DNA of 64,000 nucleotides. Origin: Coleophoma eucalyptorum. Its lineage: Eukaryota; Ascomycota; Leotiomycetes; Helotiales; Dermateaceae. Both the position numbers and the translations under genes were made by a program. Where the stretch lies: contig JALRME010000015.1 in assembly GCA_026120035.1 (NCBI GenBank), forward strand, positions 923,830-987,829, given 5' to 3'. Below the pieces are notes generated by a model. The model was not told the origin of the DNA and did no database searches. It worked only from the letters and a program-made list of their open reading frames with translations. Below are positions 11,776 to 23,496 of the stretch, one piece after another (position 1 is the first letter of the stretch; every line of letters starts with the position of its first letter).

Positions 11776-12573
11776 CCTGCAACGGTTGAGGGTCTGGGTG
11801 CTGTAGCTGTGTCAGCTTATATATCAACACGTTTGTTGTATACCACTCTTATGGTCAGTAGCCTCAGAGGCCACGGTTGGAAATCTAGGGCCTACAGCTT
11901 ATGGACTTGCGTCCTGACCTGCTGGGAGAAGATATGGGTCACGTGAACCGCAAGGTGATATGATAGGCAAGAGGGCGGATCAAGAAATGAGAGAGATATA
12001 TCTTGAGAAAGCCAAATAAAGAGATTGGCTTCTTACTTTGATCTCGAGCGAAATCCCACGAGCAATATCAGAAAATGCCTTTTTGTATTTGCAAAGTCGT
12101 TACTATCAAATTCGTTAGCGTAATTCACACTCGAAAGAAAGTGACATATATCCCGCTCGGCACTCAAAACATGGCGTTATATTGCTCTTTCAGACATGTT
12201 ACACTTACTTATTGCTATCTTGGACAAATTCGAGTCGACTATAGGGTGGAGCAAGGTGCTGGTAGTGTCTGAATAAGGACAATGAAAAGGAGGGCGCGCT
12301 TCCGACGCGACAAACATCGCTTAAGTGCTAGCGCCAAGTCACGCGACTGCGGAGGAGGCCTGGAGGCTTTGCGCGTGCGATGGTTCATACGGCCTCTAAG
12401 CCCATCATGGAGCTGTTGGGCCTTGCATACTGCTTTTATATCGGGCAAAAGAAACCCAGTCGCCGTTATTAGACAATACTGCATGATCAATGGTCCCCTC
12501 TCCCTCTCCAATTTTCAATTGAGCATACCGTACTCGGACACCTGCCAAGGTTCTTATCAGATAGTGCTCCAGA
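11776..12573. other. Divergent promoter region with palindromic TCACGTGA
   Basis: This separates the Dpb3-like gene (minus) from the C2-domain gene (plus). It has a perfect palindromic E-box TCACGTGA at 11939-11946, about 165 bases upstream of the Dpb3-like ATG. Short open frames on both strands show no family features. Confidence 0.5.
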
Positions 12574-15133
12574 ATGTCGACTAGTGATCACGTTGGAAGC
12601 GATGCTGTGGCCATACAGGAGCTGTTAGATAGGCTGTGGAAGGTAACGGACTATCATAGTGAGCTGCATCAACGACTGTACTAAATCCTTACCGCGCAGG
12701 ACTACAGAGTACTTTCAAACTCGCCGCGGCTTCTCAAGCCTTTTGCTAAGGATATTCTCGCTCTCATTGGCGTTTGGGACTTGACCCATGCTCTCATCCA
12801 AGCCTATCCCATTCCCAATGTCGACAATGGCAATCTGAGCCATTTCATTACTGAATGCGATGCCGAGCTGGCTAAGCTAGAGGATTGTATCGTTGAGCAT
12901 AGGTTTAACAGACTCACATTTAACGTCGACAATTTCCTGGACGTCCAAGAAAGGTTGCTTGAGCAGACTGAGTCTCTTTCGTCTTTTTATAAGATCTTGC
13001 GAAGGTATGCCAAGACTTTCTGTACTATTTCATCTCATGACGCCCAAGAACCCCTTTCATCATGCGACAGACTCAATTGCAAGCATGGAATTCTATTCGT
13101 GCTCAGTGATACAAGGGCTTGGTTTACAAGAAAGAGATTGTTCAGAATAGCAATCACTTATTGCCCAAGTACGCTGAATTGGTACATGGTCATGCCGAAC
13201 ACAATAAAACTGGGCTAAGTCGCTCATATCACTGCAAGTAGAAAGGCGTTGGAGAGTAACCAGGATGGGTTTCATGATCCAAGATTGTGCGGAGAATGCT
13301 GACATTTCGTTTCGTGATAGCCGCTCACGAGATGCCATCACCGATGCATTGCTAAAGGTTCCATTTACCGTTGAAGCCCAAGAATTCTTATCCCTAACAG
13401 AGCCCCAATTTGCCATCTTGCAAGAGACTCTACCCAAGTATGGCATCAGCATAGAACTGGCCGATCAAGAGTTTTGTTTTATTGAGAGTTGGTTGAAATC
13501 AAACTTTCCAAGTGGATTTGCCCTTCATGATGGGGGAATTTTAGAACCTACAGAGAATTGCAGACCGAATTTGCCCATCAGGGAACCTCTGCCAGATTAT
13601 CAACCAGGGTCATCCTCCTCCCCGGAATTTGAGAAACGGCACGACTCTATGAGCCCTGTCTCAAATGATGAAAAGTCATCAAGCACACCGAAGGCAGCCC
13701 CACCTGCATATACGTTTGAGGAAGGCAGTGACGAACTGATGGATGACGAGTTCTCCGAGTATATACGCGAGGCTATTACCATCAATCTCAGGCTATCTCA
13801 GCAACAAAGTCACTCTGGGGTTGTAATTCAGCCTTGGGGATGGCTGCCCGATTACTTGCAGGACTTCTACAGAAGCTGTCAAGGTGATTTCGGTTTGATT
13901 TATATGATGGCACTCGATTCATTTAGCGCCATGGCTTACGACACCTCGGTACGCTGTCTCGAGGAGATTGCTAGGTTGGTGGCCCTGCTACGAGGTTCAC
14001 ACGGCCCGCAAGAAGAAGCTCAGCATTCGCTCAAAGTCATGTCAACGGCTCTAACAAAGTTTGCCCTGTTACGAAATCAGCGCACAGGCAGCGAAGCATT
14101 TAGTGACTTGGACGCTCTGGAGTTTGAGTATAGCACAGCCGTAGTGATGGATTCGAAGCTTCATTTTCCGCATGAGGACTTCGAGATGGCCCAGAAAAGT
14201 TGTTACAGACTTTTGACATATATCATGGGGTTTCTTAACGCTTTCTCTTTTATTTATACTGGCAAGACTTTTCTCTCAAGGCCACTCCAAGATATCGAAG
14301 AAATGTGGAAAGCCAAGAACATGGGCGCACGAACAGCTTGGGTCGAAAAACAGCTTATAGTCTGGTCAAATGTCGAAAATGCCATCAACAACTGTAGGGA
14401 CTTTCACATTCTGATGCCAGGTTTACGTAGCCAAGCTATTACGGTCCTCAAAGACTGGCAAGAGGCTACTCGAATTCTGGCTGGAACAGAGGGATCGGAT
14501 ACTATAGAATTGAGAATCGTGTCTGTTCAAGGACTTACCAAGCCTAAACTTCGACTGCCAAGTGCCTTCGTCCAGATCATTCTCTACGGTACTAATCGAT
14601 TTGGTGGGGGTATGAGGAGTGCTGAATTCAAAACCGATGCTGCTCAGAAGACTCAATTTCCTGTTTGGAACCAGTCTTTTCTCATCGTGGTTCCTCGTGA
14701 TGCGAAATGGTTAGACTTGGAGGTCTGCGATCGTATTACTGCTGTCAATAGTTCCAAAATCTCAAAAGAGGTCGTAAGATTACACTTCTCATGGATTCCA
14801 GGCATGGAGGCAAATTTCGCGAATCGCTCCTTTCTGTATGATTTAGATGGTGAGCTACCTTTTTATACGTTAGGGTGCAACATGCTAACTGTCTGTGCAG
14901 AGGAATTTGAATTGCCGTTTGAGTTAGATGGGAAGGGAAAGGAAACAGTAGCTCCTATCATCAAATTCGGTTTACGTTGGACTGGACGCCAAAGCAGGGC
15001 CCATCGACTAGGGTTGCCTACCAGGCCGCCGGGCAAAATGTTCAATCCCGATATAAGACCAATACCCTCGCCATTTCCTCGTAGCGGTCTTGATAGCATA
15101 AATGGTCAAGGTACTGGGTCTGGCAGTCTGTAA
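12574..15133 (+). CDS. C2-domain protein of unknown function, with an in-frame TGA in the best gene model
   Basis: Likely exons are 12574..12642, 12700..13004, 13049..13188 and 13242..15133. The first two encode a helical segment (LLDRLWK, then DYRVLSNSPRLLKPF). The last encodes about 630 residues with a C2 domain near the C-terminus (IELRIVSVQGLTKPKLRLPS, then FPVWNQSFLIVVP). The stretch between looks coding in one frame (MRQTQLQAWNSIRAQ, then YKGLVYKKEIVQNSNHLLP) but is crossed by TGA at 13107-13109, exactly where a Trp codon would fit. A single intron 13005..13150 would bypass it but delete this helical segment. The intact downstream part could also start at the ATG at 13265. A C2 domain suggests phospholipid or protein binding. 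I do not recognise the N-terminal family. Confidence 0.6.
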
Positions 15134-15654
15134 TTTGCCGCAAGTCTAGTATTTCTCAATGGGTGTAGCAAAGAACAAGTTTGCTGCAAATGACCTTGAC
15201 AAGAAACAACAACGGGTATTTGACAGGCAGTTTACTTGAGTTTCAATTGAGTTAGCGAAGGGTGTTATGCCAGTCAAACTCATTCATTTATATACATTGC
15301 AATTCCGTGATATCGATAGGAGAGTAGTGCTCTGCTTCCCGGAAGCAGTCTGCAATGAAAGACCGCTATAATGGACCTTGTTGTCAAGGGAAGCTATCCT
15401 AAAAGAAAAAATACTATGGCTGCAAATCAGTCTTTGTTTATTCTACAATGAGCTCTTTGTATCCCGTGGGCTATAGTATTCATACAGGATAAGAAGATTT
15501 AGTTGCCTTTGTATGCTTAGCACAAAGATGCCAGACAAAGACCTTGTCAATAGAAATACCTCTCTCTTTTCCAAAGACGCCTCGAATTTCACCCATACCT
15601 TGCTCATACAAGCAACAATCAAATTCTTCATCAGTCATTCAAAGCTCCATCGAC
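15134..15654. other. Intergenic, promoter of amidoligase-like gene
   Basis: No separate gene is seen. A frame in phase with the next gene is open from 15544 but lacks conserved features, so it is taken as 5' leader. Confidence 0.5.
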
Positions 15655-16836
15655 ATGGCCGCCTCAAAAGGAACACAATTCTTCCCAACCTTCGGAGTTG
15701 AGTTTGAGTTTGCACTTGCAACCTTAGAATCAAGCAAGGAAGATCCTCACCCTCAAGATTGTAGACAAATCTATGATCTCACGCCACAGAACGTTATTGA
15801 AAATACAGATTCGGACGAAGATTACGAGAACCTTGATTGGTCAGCTGTCCTCATGGTAGAACAGCACATTTCCAGGACACTCTCGAGAGCCGGAATACCT
15901 GCACTAAGTGAATCTGAGATGGAATCAAGAGACATGGACTCAAGTATCTCTTCAAAGGGCTCGTCAAGACAGAATTACTCAGAGTTATATGATAAATTGG
16001 GTAATCCAGATTCAGAATTCGTCTTTAGTGCTTCTTCCTTTCACTCATCAGTCATTCAGTCAGGTCCCTCTACTCTCGATGAGGACTTAAGTGAGGTAAG
16101 AAGATCATGGATTGTCTCAACTGACTACACTGTTCAAGGACCAGAAGAAAAGTTCAACTACACTTGGTACCCGATGGAGATCAAATCTCCAGCATTCCAC
16201 TTCACTGAAGAGGCGATCCAGAACGTCAAGAATGTCTGTAGAATTCTCGCAAAGACATATCGTATCAACGTGAACCCAAGCTGTGGTCTGCATGTTCACG
16301 TAGGCAACATGACAAACGGTTACAGCCTGAAGCAGCTCAAGTGCCTCATGGCAACCATCTGGACTTTCGAGCCCCAGTTCGATTCCATCCACCCGGCTGA
16401 CCGTACCACGAACTGCTACTGCGAAGGCTTGCGAGAGTACGCTGCGATTGCCGAGTCCAAGCCACCAGCTCAAGTGCTCGCTGAGATCAAGAACGCAAAA
16501 GACATTAACTCCATCGTGGCGATGATGAGAGTCTCGCTGCTCTCTAAGTCAGCCTACGAAATTAGAAACCTGCAGCAACCCCCGGCAGATGAGATCAAGC
16601 GGACCATCGAATTCAGACAGCACGAGGGAAGCATCGACCCGAGTGCCGTGGAGCAGTGGATCCGGACTTGTGTGGGAACCGTGCAGTTTGCGGCCGAAAT
16701 TGAGGAGGAGGTTTGCTTTGAGCAGTTGTTCAGATACATCGATTTGGATCTGAAGGACTTCTCTGTCGTTAAGGTTTTGGTGGCTCTTGGATTGCCGCTG
16801 CAGGCTAGGTATTATGGTTTGAAAAGCTTCAAGTGA
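15655..16836 (+). CDS. Putative amidoligase (ATP-grasp/GCS-like superfamily)
   Basis: A single exon gives 393 residues from the ATG at 15655 (MAASKGTQFFPTFGVEFEF). Three blocks match the 'Amidoligase_2' family related to gamma-glutamylcysteine synthetase and glutamine synthetase: FGVEFEF near the N-terminus, with acidic metal-binding residues; GLHVHVG in the middle; and TIEFRQHEGS toward the C-terminus. The region between about residues 40 and 160 is acidic and Ser-rich, probably disordered. Fungal members are common but largely uncharacterised. The expected reaction is ATP-dependent amide bond formation between a carboxylate and an amine, with unknown substrates. The start was chosen because the upstream extension shows no family similarity. 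Confidence 0.8.
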   Translation: MAASKGTQFFPTFGVEFEFALATLESSKEDPHPQDCRQIYDLTPQNVIENTDSDEDYENLDWSAVLMVEQHISRTLSRAGIPALSESEMESRDMDSSISSKGSSRQNYSELYDKLGNPDSEFVFSASSFHSSVIQSGPSTLDEDLSEVRRSWIVSTDYTVQGPEEKFNYTWYPMEIKSPAFHFTEEAIQNVKNVCRILAKTYRINVNPSCGLHVHVGNMTNGYSLKQLKCLMATIWTFEPQFDSIHPADRTTNCYCEGLREYAAIAESKPPAQVLAEIKNAKDINSIVAMMRVSLLSKSAYEIRNLQQPPADEIKRTIEFRQHEGSIDPSAVEQWIRTCVGTVQFAAEIEEEVCFEQLFRYIDLDLKDFSVVKVLVALGLPLQARYYGLKSFK

Positions 16837-17106
16837 GCATTGATTGGGCTTGTGGTCAAGTAGGTAAGGTAGGTAATTTATTTCTTGATTTTCAACTTTT
16901 TCCTGCTGATTTAGAATACGACTGGGACAACGATTTGAAGTGAGAACTGTAAATCATAGGAGTTTGAGCCAGTGACTATTCTGATATGATGCGGAGCTGT
17001 AACAAGGAATTCATTTATATACTTTCCAATGCATTGATCTATATAACAGTCTAGAAAAAAGGAGCTTGGTGGTATATGTCCAATACTTTCGAGAAAGTCT
17101 GCATTC

Positions 17107-18837
17107 CTAACACCCAAAATATCGCTTCTCGACCCATCTCTCTTCATAATCCGGAACTACCTTACAAACCACAACCTTGACTTCAGGGAAAACACTTGTG
17201 AGTCGGTTTAATCCCATACGTCCAGCAAGATAAGTAACAAAGACAATCTTTTTTTCGGCCACGCCGTGATCCACCAGGACTTGTACGGCCATCAGTGCCG
17301 CTCCACCACTTGACATCTGCGGATCGAGCAACAGTACACTCTGGTGCGTCCCGATGTCTTCTGGCAACTTAAGATAGTGTAATTCAGGCTCGCCATTTCG
17401 GATATTCGACTGGATCAGTAATCGCCCTGTCCTACAATCAGGAATTACTCGTCGAAGGCCATTTTCCATCGTGGAGCCAGCTCGTAGGATTACTACTGCG
17501 CTCACTGCACCAGTTGAGGCAAGCCCGTTGTACTGGTTCCCTGCTGATGTCTCGACGACCTTCTCTTTGAAAAGCGCATTGTTCATTGCACTATATACCT
17601 TAGCATCAAATCATCCCATGTAAGATTGGACTTACTGTTCTACTAGCAATGTGGCAAGCCGGTCGAAGTAGAAGATAAAATCTTCAGTGTCAGTGTCCAC
17701 ATCTTGAATAATGGTATTCATACCCTTCAGCTGCGATGTATCTTCTAGGAGAAAGACCTTATCAGACAGGGCATTAGCTTCGGAACTCTGTCCCAGCTTC
17801 TTGAGGTCTGCGCGGTGACTGGCCGATTTCTCTTTTAACTTGCTCTTAATGTATTGGATTACCATGGCTTTCAGGTGTTAATGAAGCAGAAATCACTGTG
17901 AGCATTCAACTTACTAATCGCTACCCGGTTTTCCACTCCACGAGGCACAATAATATCTATAATAAATTAGCAAGTTGCTTGGGTCTAGAGCCATACATAC
18001 TCACCAGTAACCTTCTTCTGCGGCTCAACATATGTCTCAAAGTTAGGTTTGACAAAGTCAAACCACTGTTTGATACAACCTTCGATGTCTCGGCCACGTT
18101 CTGCAATATCTCTCAAAACTGGGAAAGAACGTTAGCGGTTGTACTTAGTGTTCCTTCCGTCTCCAGGTCCGCGATTATTGAGACCGATGATAACAGCGAT
18201 TTAGAGCAGACATACTTCGCCGAGAAAGACATGTGTCCGCATCTGCTTCGCAAAATACCTGTAAATAAGTTAAGAATTACTTCCCCATGCTTTCTAACAG
18301 AGACACTTACCTTCATATCCAATAGGTCAAGAACCCGAGGATCATACAGTGCAAAAATCCCTTCCAAAATGAGAACATGGGGAGAGTATATTGAAGTTGT
18401 TTCTTCTTCTCTCGCATGCTTGGAAAAGGAGTAGATTGGGATTTCTGCCCGCTTGCTGAAAACAGTCAGCGAGAGCCTCATTGAAAATATCGATTCAACG
18501 TACCCAGCCTTCAGATCTTGTAGACGATCCACTAAAACATCGAAATCGACTGCTGAAGGACTGTCAAAGTCATATTCATTTCTGAATGCTTTCGCTGAAG
18601 CCTCTGCGTTAAGAGGTTTGTAGAAAGAGTCCTGCCGTAAGTAAGCCGCCGAATGCATCGCTAACGCAAATCGGAATTTACCATCGATAAGATGACGACC
18701 CATGGTAACGCAAGCTGTGATACAATTGCTTGCGACAAAGTCGATTTGCCAGAACCTGAGCTTCCAGCTATACCAATGATGCACACATCTTGCCAAGGTG
18801 GACTGTAGTGAGCTTTCTTGCTCACAGCGTCAGCCAT
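17107..18837 (-). CDS. URK1: Uridine kinase-uracil phosphoribosyltransferase fusion (Urk1-type)
   Basis: Eight minus-strand exons: 18837..18682, 18631..18504, 18455..18311, 18258..18216, 18118..18005, 17956..17915, 17867..17636 and 17590..17107, giving 447 residues. The N-terminal half is the uridine kinase P-loop domain: GSSGSGKS at residues 25-32, SMDSFYKPL, DFDSPSAVDFD and ILEGIFAL. The C-terminal half has the UPRT-like PRPP-binding motif DPQMSSGGA at about residues 376-384. It should phosphorylate uridine/cytidine to UMP/CMP in cytosolic pyrimidine salvage; the UPRT-like half is often inactive in such fusions. Every junction restores conserved sequence (CLSRRILRDIAERGRD, VTDIIVPRGVENRVAI). 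It is divergent from the Gid8-like gene. Confidence 0.95.
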
Positions 18838-19294
18838 CGTTGCTCAAGCTAGAGCCTATAGGCTACAACTTCAACTTATGCCGTGTCTGATGTACAGATA
18901 CCGGTTATTGCATAATTCCCAAAACTCAGCGAGAACAGAGGGGTAACCCGTATGTAAGTAATACCGAAGCTATCACTTGCAGCCCTAAATGAAACGAAGC
19001 CAAAGGTGTGAAAACATGAGAGGTAGTTGGAGGAAAAGACGAGTGCTTTATTGGGCACGTGATCATGCACAAACGAACTACTATTCTCGGATTAGCCTGT
19101 TCGGCTACTAGCTTGCGGCTGAAAAATCAACCTATCTAAGAAGCTTCACGACCTTCCTTCATCTTCTCTCTCACCTTCACACAATCAGAAACTTTTCAAA
19201 TTTTCATCACCACAATTGGCAAGTGCTGGACACTACAGCCATTTGCAAGACCTCTCATGCCTTATGGAGACTGAATAGCCCAGTCACTGCAAGA
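18838..19294. other. Divergent promoter, uridine kinase / Gid8
   Basis: A 457-base bidirectional promoter region with a CACGTGA box at 19056-19062. The stretch just before the Gid8 start is pyrimidine-rich. No gene is seen. Confidence 0.5.
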
Positions 19295-20506
19295 ATGGTA
19301 TGCCCACTTCAAGCCCCGGCGGTGTGCTGGTCTGACAGCTCCATAGACGTCTTCGGCGGCATCAACGACGACTCCTCTCAGACACACCTTTGAAAGGCGC
19401 GTCGAGGATGTCAAACCCATCAAAAGGTAAGACTTATCCTCCTTCATTCTTCCCTAGACCGCGGTTAACCCCGCGGCCTCCTGTGGCTGGCCAAATGATG
19501 TATTATCATCAACTGGGAATCTCTCCTAAAAATTACGTATGCGGAGAACAAATTTAGTTGTAAATCTGAATTGTCGCCCTCGAGCCTTATCATTCATGAA
19601 CGCTCCCATTCATGGAAGCAGCTCAGTCGAATATGCAGCTGACTGGTGCTCTTGTATAGTGATATCAATGCTCTCATCCTAGATTACCTCACCACGGCTG
19701 GATACCCCTCCGCGGCAGCAAACTTCTCGAAAGAGGCCAACTTGCGTCCGCATCAAGAGGAGGAGTCGGTCAAGGCTCGTCGGTCGATACAGCATTCTAT
19801 CCATATGGGAAGCATACAAGAAGCGATTGAAGCTTTGAATGAACTTGAACCTCAGGTTAGTGAGCATACTTTCTATCTCCCCCTTTGCGATGATTAGACA
19901 CGAGTTCATGCACCACTCATATAGCCTTCGGGTCGTTGATGAGAAACATACCAAACTTCAGTCCTCAGTATGAGCAAAACAACAAACAAATTGTTATTTA
20001 ATCGTTTCAATATGATCTTTGTGCTGACAAACTCGAAGGTATTAGAAGGAGACTCGGCCTTGCATTTTGCACTCCTGCGGCTACAACTTGTGGAACTAAT
20101 TCGCAATTGTAACTCAACGCCTGGTGGTGATATCACGCCTGCTTTGACGTTTGCTACGCAGCAGCTCGCTCCTCGAGCACCTACCTCCCCAGAATTCTTA
20201 GAGGATTTGGAGAGGACAATGGCCTTATTGGTCTTTCCACCAGACAACCTGGAACCACAACTTGCAGCTCTTCTACATCCGGACCTTCGGAGAGAAGTTG
20301 CTGATAGAGTAAACAAGGCAATTCTTACTTGCCAAACCCAGCGCCGAGACGCGGCCATTCGTGATCTTGTGCGTCTTCGTGCATGGGCAGAAACCAACGC
20401 TCGAGAAAACAAGAAGGATCTGCCTGCTCGCATTGAGTTGGGCTTTGATAACGAGGACTCTCAGAACTCGCAAAGCAATGGTCATGGCGAAGCCATGGTG
20501 ATATGA
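19295..20506 (+). CDS. GID8: Gid8-like LisH/CTLH protein of the GID/CTLH ubiquitin ligase
   Basis: Proposed exons: 19295..19297 (only the ATG), 19347..19426, 19660..19855 and 20039..20506, giving 248 residues. The protein reads M-TSSAASTTTPLRHTFERR, then a LisH motif (INALILDYLTTAGYPSAA), a CTLH region (IQHSIHMGSIQEAIEALNEL) and a CRA region ending RVNKAIL. The frame upstream of the TFERRVEDVKP block has a stop at 19344 and no ATG, but a well-formed intron (GTATGC, branch CTGAC, acceptor ATAG) joins it to an ATG at 19295. Introns two and three are long here (233 and 183 bases) and both have CTGAC branch sites. Gid8 is a scaffold of the E3 ligase that degrades gluconeogenic enzymes on return to glucose. 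Confidence 0.88.
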
Positions 20507-21102
20507 ATGTGATGATCTTTGCCTGAACTTCAGAGAATAAGGAGTTCTTCGGGTTGCTGGGATACACGGACAAGATGAGACAGACATTTTCACATTGCTG
20601 TTCTGCATTTGGCGTTTTGGACAGCATCCTGGGTCTGGCATTAGCTTTCTAAGGTAGGAGTGCAGTTTTCTTCAGACAATTCACAATTCGTAGTAAATTT
20701 CCCAATGAAACAATTATTCAGTTATAATTCATCCACTTCATATCCTGATTAAGTGAGGTTTGCTGAAAGTGAAACATTAAATGACCCATGTAAGATTACT
20801 CATGGATTACATACAGTACATGCAAAATTTGATAGAGCTATGATCGCGTTCCCATGGCGCTTCCGTGGCTTGATACCTAGACAGGGCCGTTACAGCCGGT
20901 GTCCGGCCCACCAGCCATCAACATACGTCAGATACCTTTTATCGCGCGAAGTAGTCTCATACGGGAATCTGCTCTCTTCCTACCTTTTCCTCCTCATTCA
21001 ACTTCGCTCTTTGGCATTCGTCCCTCTACTCAATCGTTATTATTATCTCCGGCTTATCGCAATCATGAATTATTATTCATAGGCAATTCCGTGTTCGATA
21101 CG
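20507..21102. other. Intergenic, 5' region of the NADH dehydrogenase gene
   Basis: No gene is seen. A frame continuous with the NADH dehydrogenase gene is open from 20899 but has no targeting or family features and is treated as leader. Confidence 0.5.
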
Positions 21103-23243
21103 ATGATGCTATCACAGCGTTCCGCCGCGTGTCGTGCGCCATTCCGCGCCCATGGAAAACCGCTCACTCGCAGAGCTCAAAGCTCACTCTACAAACCATT
21201 GACGGCTCAATGCAGCTTACCAGCGATTCGAGGTTATCACACCAGACCTGCGAGGCTCTTCTCAGCTCAATTGCCTGCTCTTACCCGCCCTACCTTGGCT
21301 TGCCGGCTTGTCTCGTGCCATGGCGTTAGATTTATCTCTGGCAAACCACTACCACAGCGACACTCACCGGTTCTCAACTTCTTATACAGATCTGCAGCTC
21401 TTTTCGGAGGTTCCCTTCTGGTATTCGGAGCTGGTGTGGTCGCATTCTTCCTCTATGATGCATCCACTTATCGCGAAACTCCAACCTTCACTGATATACA
21501 AGTCTCAAAGTTAGCACTAAGTCCGCGCAAGGGAGGACCCAAGAATTTGCCAATTGCAGAAGTACAAATCGATGATGACGATAGTGAGGAGATGCAGCGC
21601 CAGAAAGAGAAGCCAAAGCTAGTAGTACTAGGTGGAGGGTGGGGAAGTGTAGCTCTCCTCAAGACACTGAACCCCGAGGACTACCATATAACCTTGGTTT
21701 CGCCAGCAAACTACTTTCTATTCACACCTATGCTACCTTCAGCGACTGTTGGAACTCTGGAATTCCGTTCTCTAGTGGAACCTATTCGACGTATTGTTGC
21801 GGGTGTCAAGGGCCACTTCATTCGAGCTGCAGCAAAACATGTTGAATTTTCAGAGAAGTTAGTAGAGGTCGCACAGACTGATGAAGATGGAAACGAGGTT
21901 CGATTTTACTTGCCATATGACAAACTTGTTATAGGAGTTGGATCTACCACAAACCCGCACGGAGTCAAGGGATTGGAAAATTGCCATTTCTTGAAGGACA
22001 TTGATGACGCCCAGAAAATTCGCAATGCTATCTTAACGAATTTGGAATACGCCTGTTTACCTACCACTCCTGATGATGAGAGAAAGAGGTTATTGTCTTT
22101 TGTAGTCAGTGGTGGTGGTCCGACTGGTGTTGAATTTGCCGCTGAACTTTTCGATCTTCTGAATGAGGACCTGACACACCTCTTCCCGAAGATTATACGT
22201 AATGAAATCTCCGTACATCTGATTCAGAGTAGAGGGCATATTCTGAATACTTACGACGAAGCTGTGTCCAAATATGCTGAGGATCGTTTCAACCGTGATC
22301 AGGTCGAGGTTCTCACTAATTCCAGAGTAAAGGAGGTTCAGAAGGACAAGATCATTTTCACTCAAAAAGGCCCAGAGGGCGCGACTTTGACCAAGGAACT
22401 GCCAATGGGATTTTGTTTATGGTCCACTGGAGTTTCCCAGACCCAATTCTGTCAAGACTTGGCCCAGCAGCTTGGAGATGCCCAAACAAACCGCCACGCA
22501 TTGGAGACAGATACTCATCTCCGTCTGAATGGTACACCGCTTGGCGACGTATATGCTATCGGTGACTGCTCAACTGTGCAGAACAATGTCGCCGATCATC
22601 TAGTTACTTTCCTGCGAACAATGGCCTGGAAAAAGGGCAAGGATCCAGAGACGGTGCACATTACTTTTGGTGAATGGCGCGAGGTTGCACAGCAGGTGAA
22701 GAAGCGATTTCCACAAGCAGCCGACCATCTTAAACGTCTTGATAAGCTATTTGAGGCATACGACAAAGACCAATCTGGAACTCTTGACTTTGGCGAGCTG
22801 CGAACCCTTCTAATGGAGATTGACAGTAAACTCACATCCCTTCCTGCAACAGCTCAACGTGCTCATCAACAAGGCCAATACCTCGGCCACAAGTTCAATA
22901 AGATGGCCAGAGCTGCGCCTGGCTTGAGGGCAAACGATATTCTGGACGGTGATCTTGACGAAGCTGTCTACAAGGCATTTGAGTATCACCATCTTGGTAG
23001 CTTGGCATACATCGGTAACTCGGCCGTCTTTGATCTTGGTGGTGGATGGAGCTTGACTGGTGGTCTCTGGGCAGTCTATGCCTGGCGAAGTGTCTACTTT
23101 GCACAAAGTGTGAGCTTAAGAACGAGAGCCCTATTGGCGATGGATTGGGCCAAGAGAACTCTGTTTGGAAGAGGTGAGTCTTTAAAGCTGTAGAGAGCAT
23201 ACCGAATTTTCACTAATGATATGTAGATCTCATGAGTTGGTAA
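21103..23243 (+). CDS. External alternative NADH dehydrogenase with EF-hand (mitochondrial, NDE type)
   Basis: Exons 21103..23173 and 23227..23243 give 695 residues. The short last exon is supported by GTGAGT/GTAG signals and gives the ending LFGRDLMSW; without it the frame ends in GESLKL. An Arg/Ser-rich N-terminus looks like a mitochondrial presequence, then a membrane segment (about LLVFGAGVVAFFLY). FAD-binding KLVVLGGGWGSVALL is at about residue 172 and NADH-binding FVVSGGGPTGVEFAAELF at about 332. An EF-hand (DKDQSGTLDFGE, about 554-565) suggests calcium regulation. It oxidises NADH or NADPH on the outer face of the inner membrane and passes electrons to ubiquinone without pumping protons. 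Confidence 0.95.
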
Positions 23244-23496
23244 AAATTGATCTGCATAGAGCATCTAGGTCTTGAAGCCTCCAGATATCATGGCGGTTCA
23301 ATAATGGTGGCTCTATATCACTATGTTCTAGATTGGTATCCTGTACATTATCCTAATAGAACGGTAGCGGTTAACGATAAAAAAAAATTTCACAGTTGAA
23401 CTCAAGATCGGTACACAATTTGTGATATCAAAAAGTGACTGTACTTTGCTTGTCATTAATTTCACTTTTACTCCATTCCGTTATAGACCGTGTCTC

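Noticed and set aside
13093..13218. Continuation of the C2-gene first frame to 13218
   Set aside because: This end (ITYCPSTLNWYMVMPN) looks noncoding, while another frame over the same bases has clear helical coding character.
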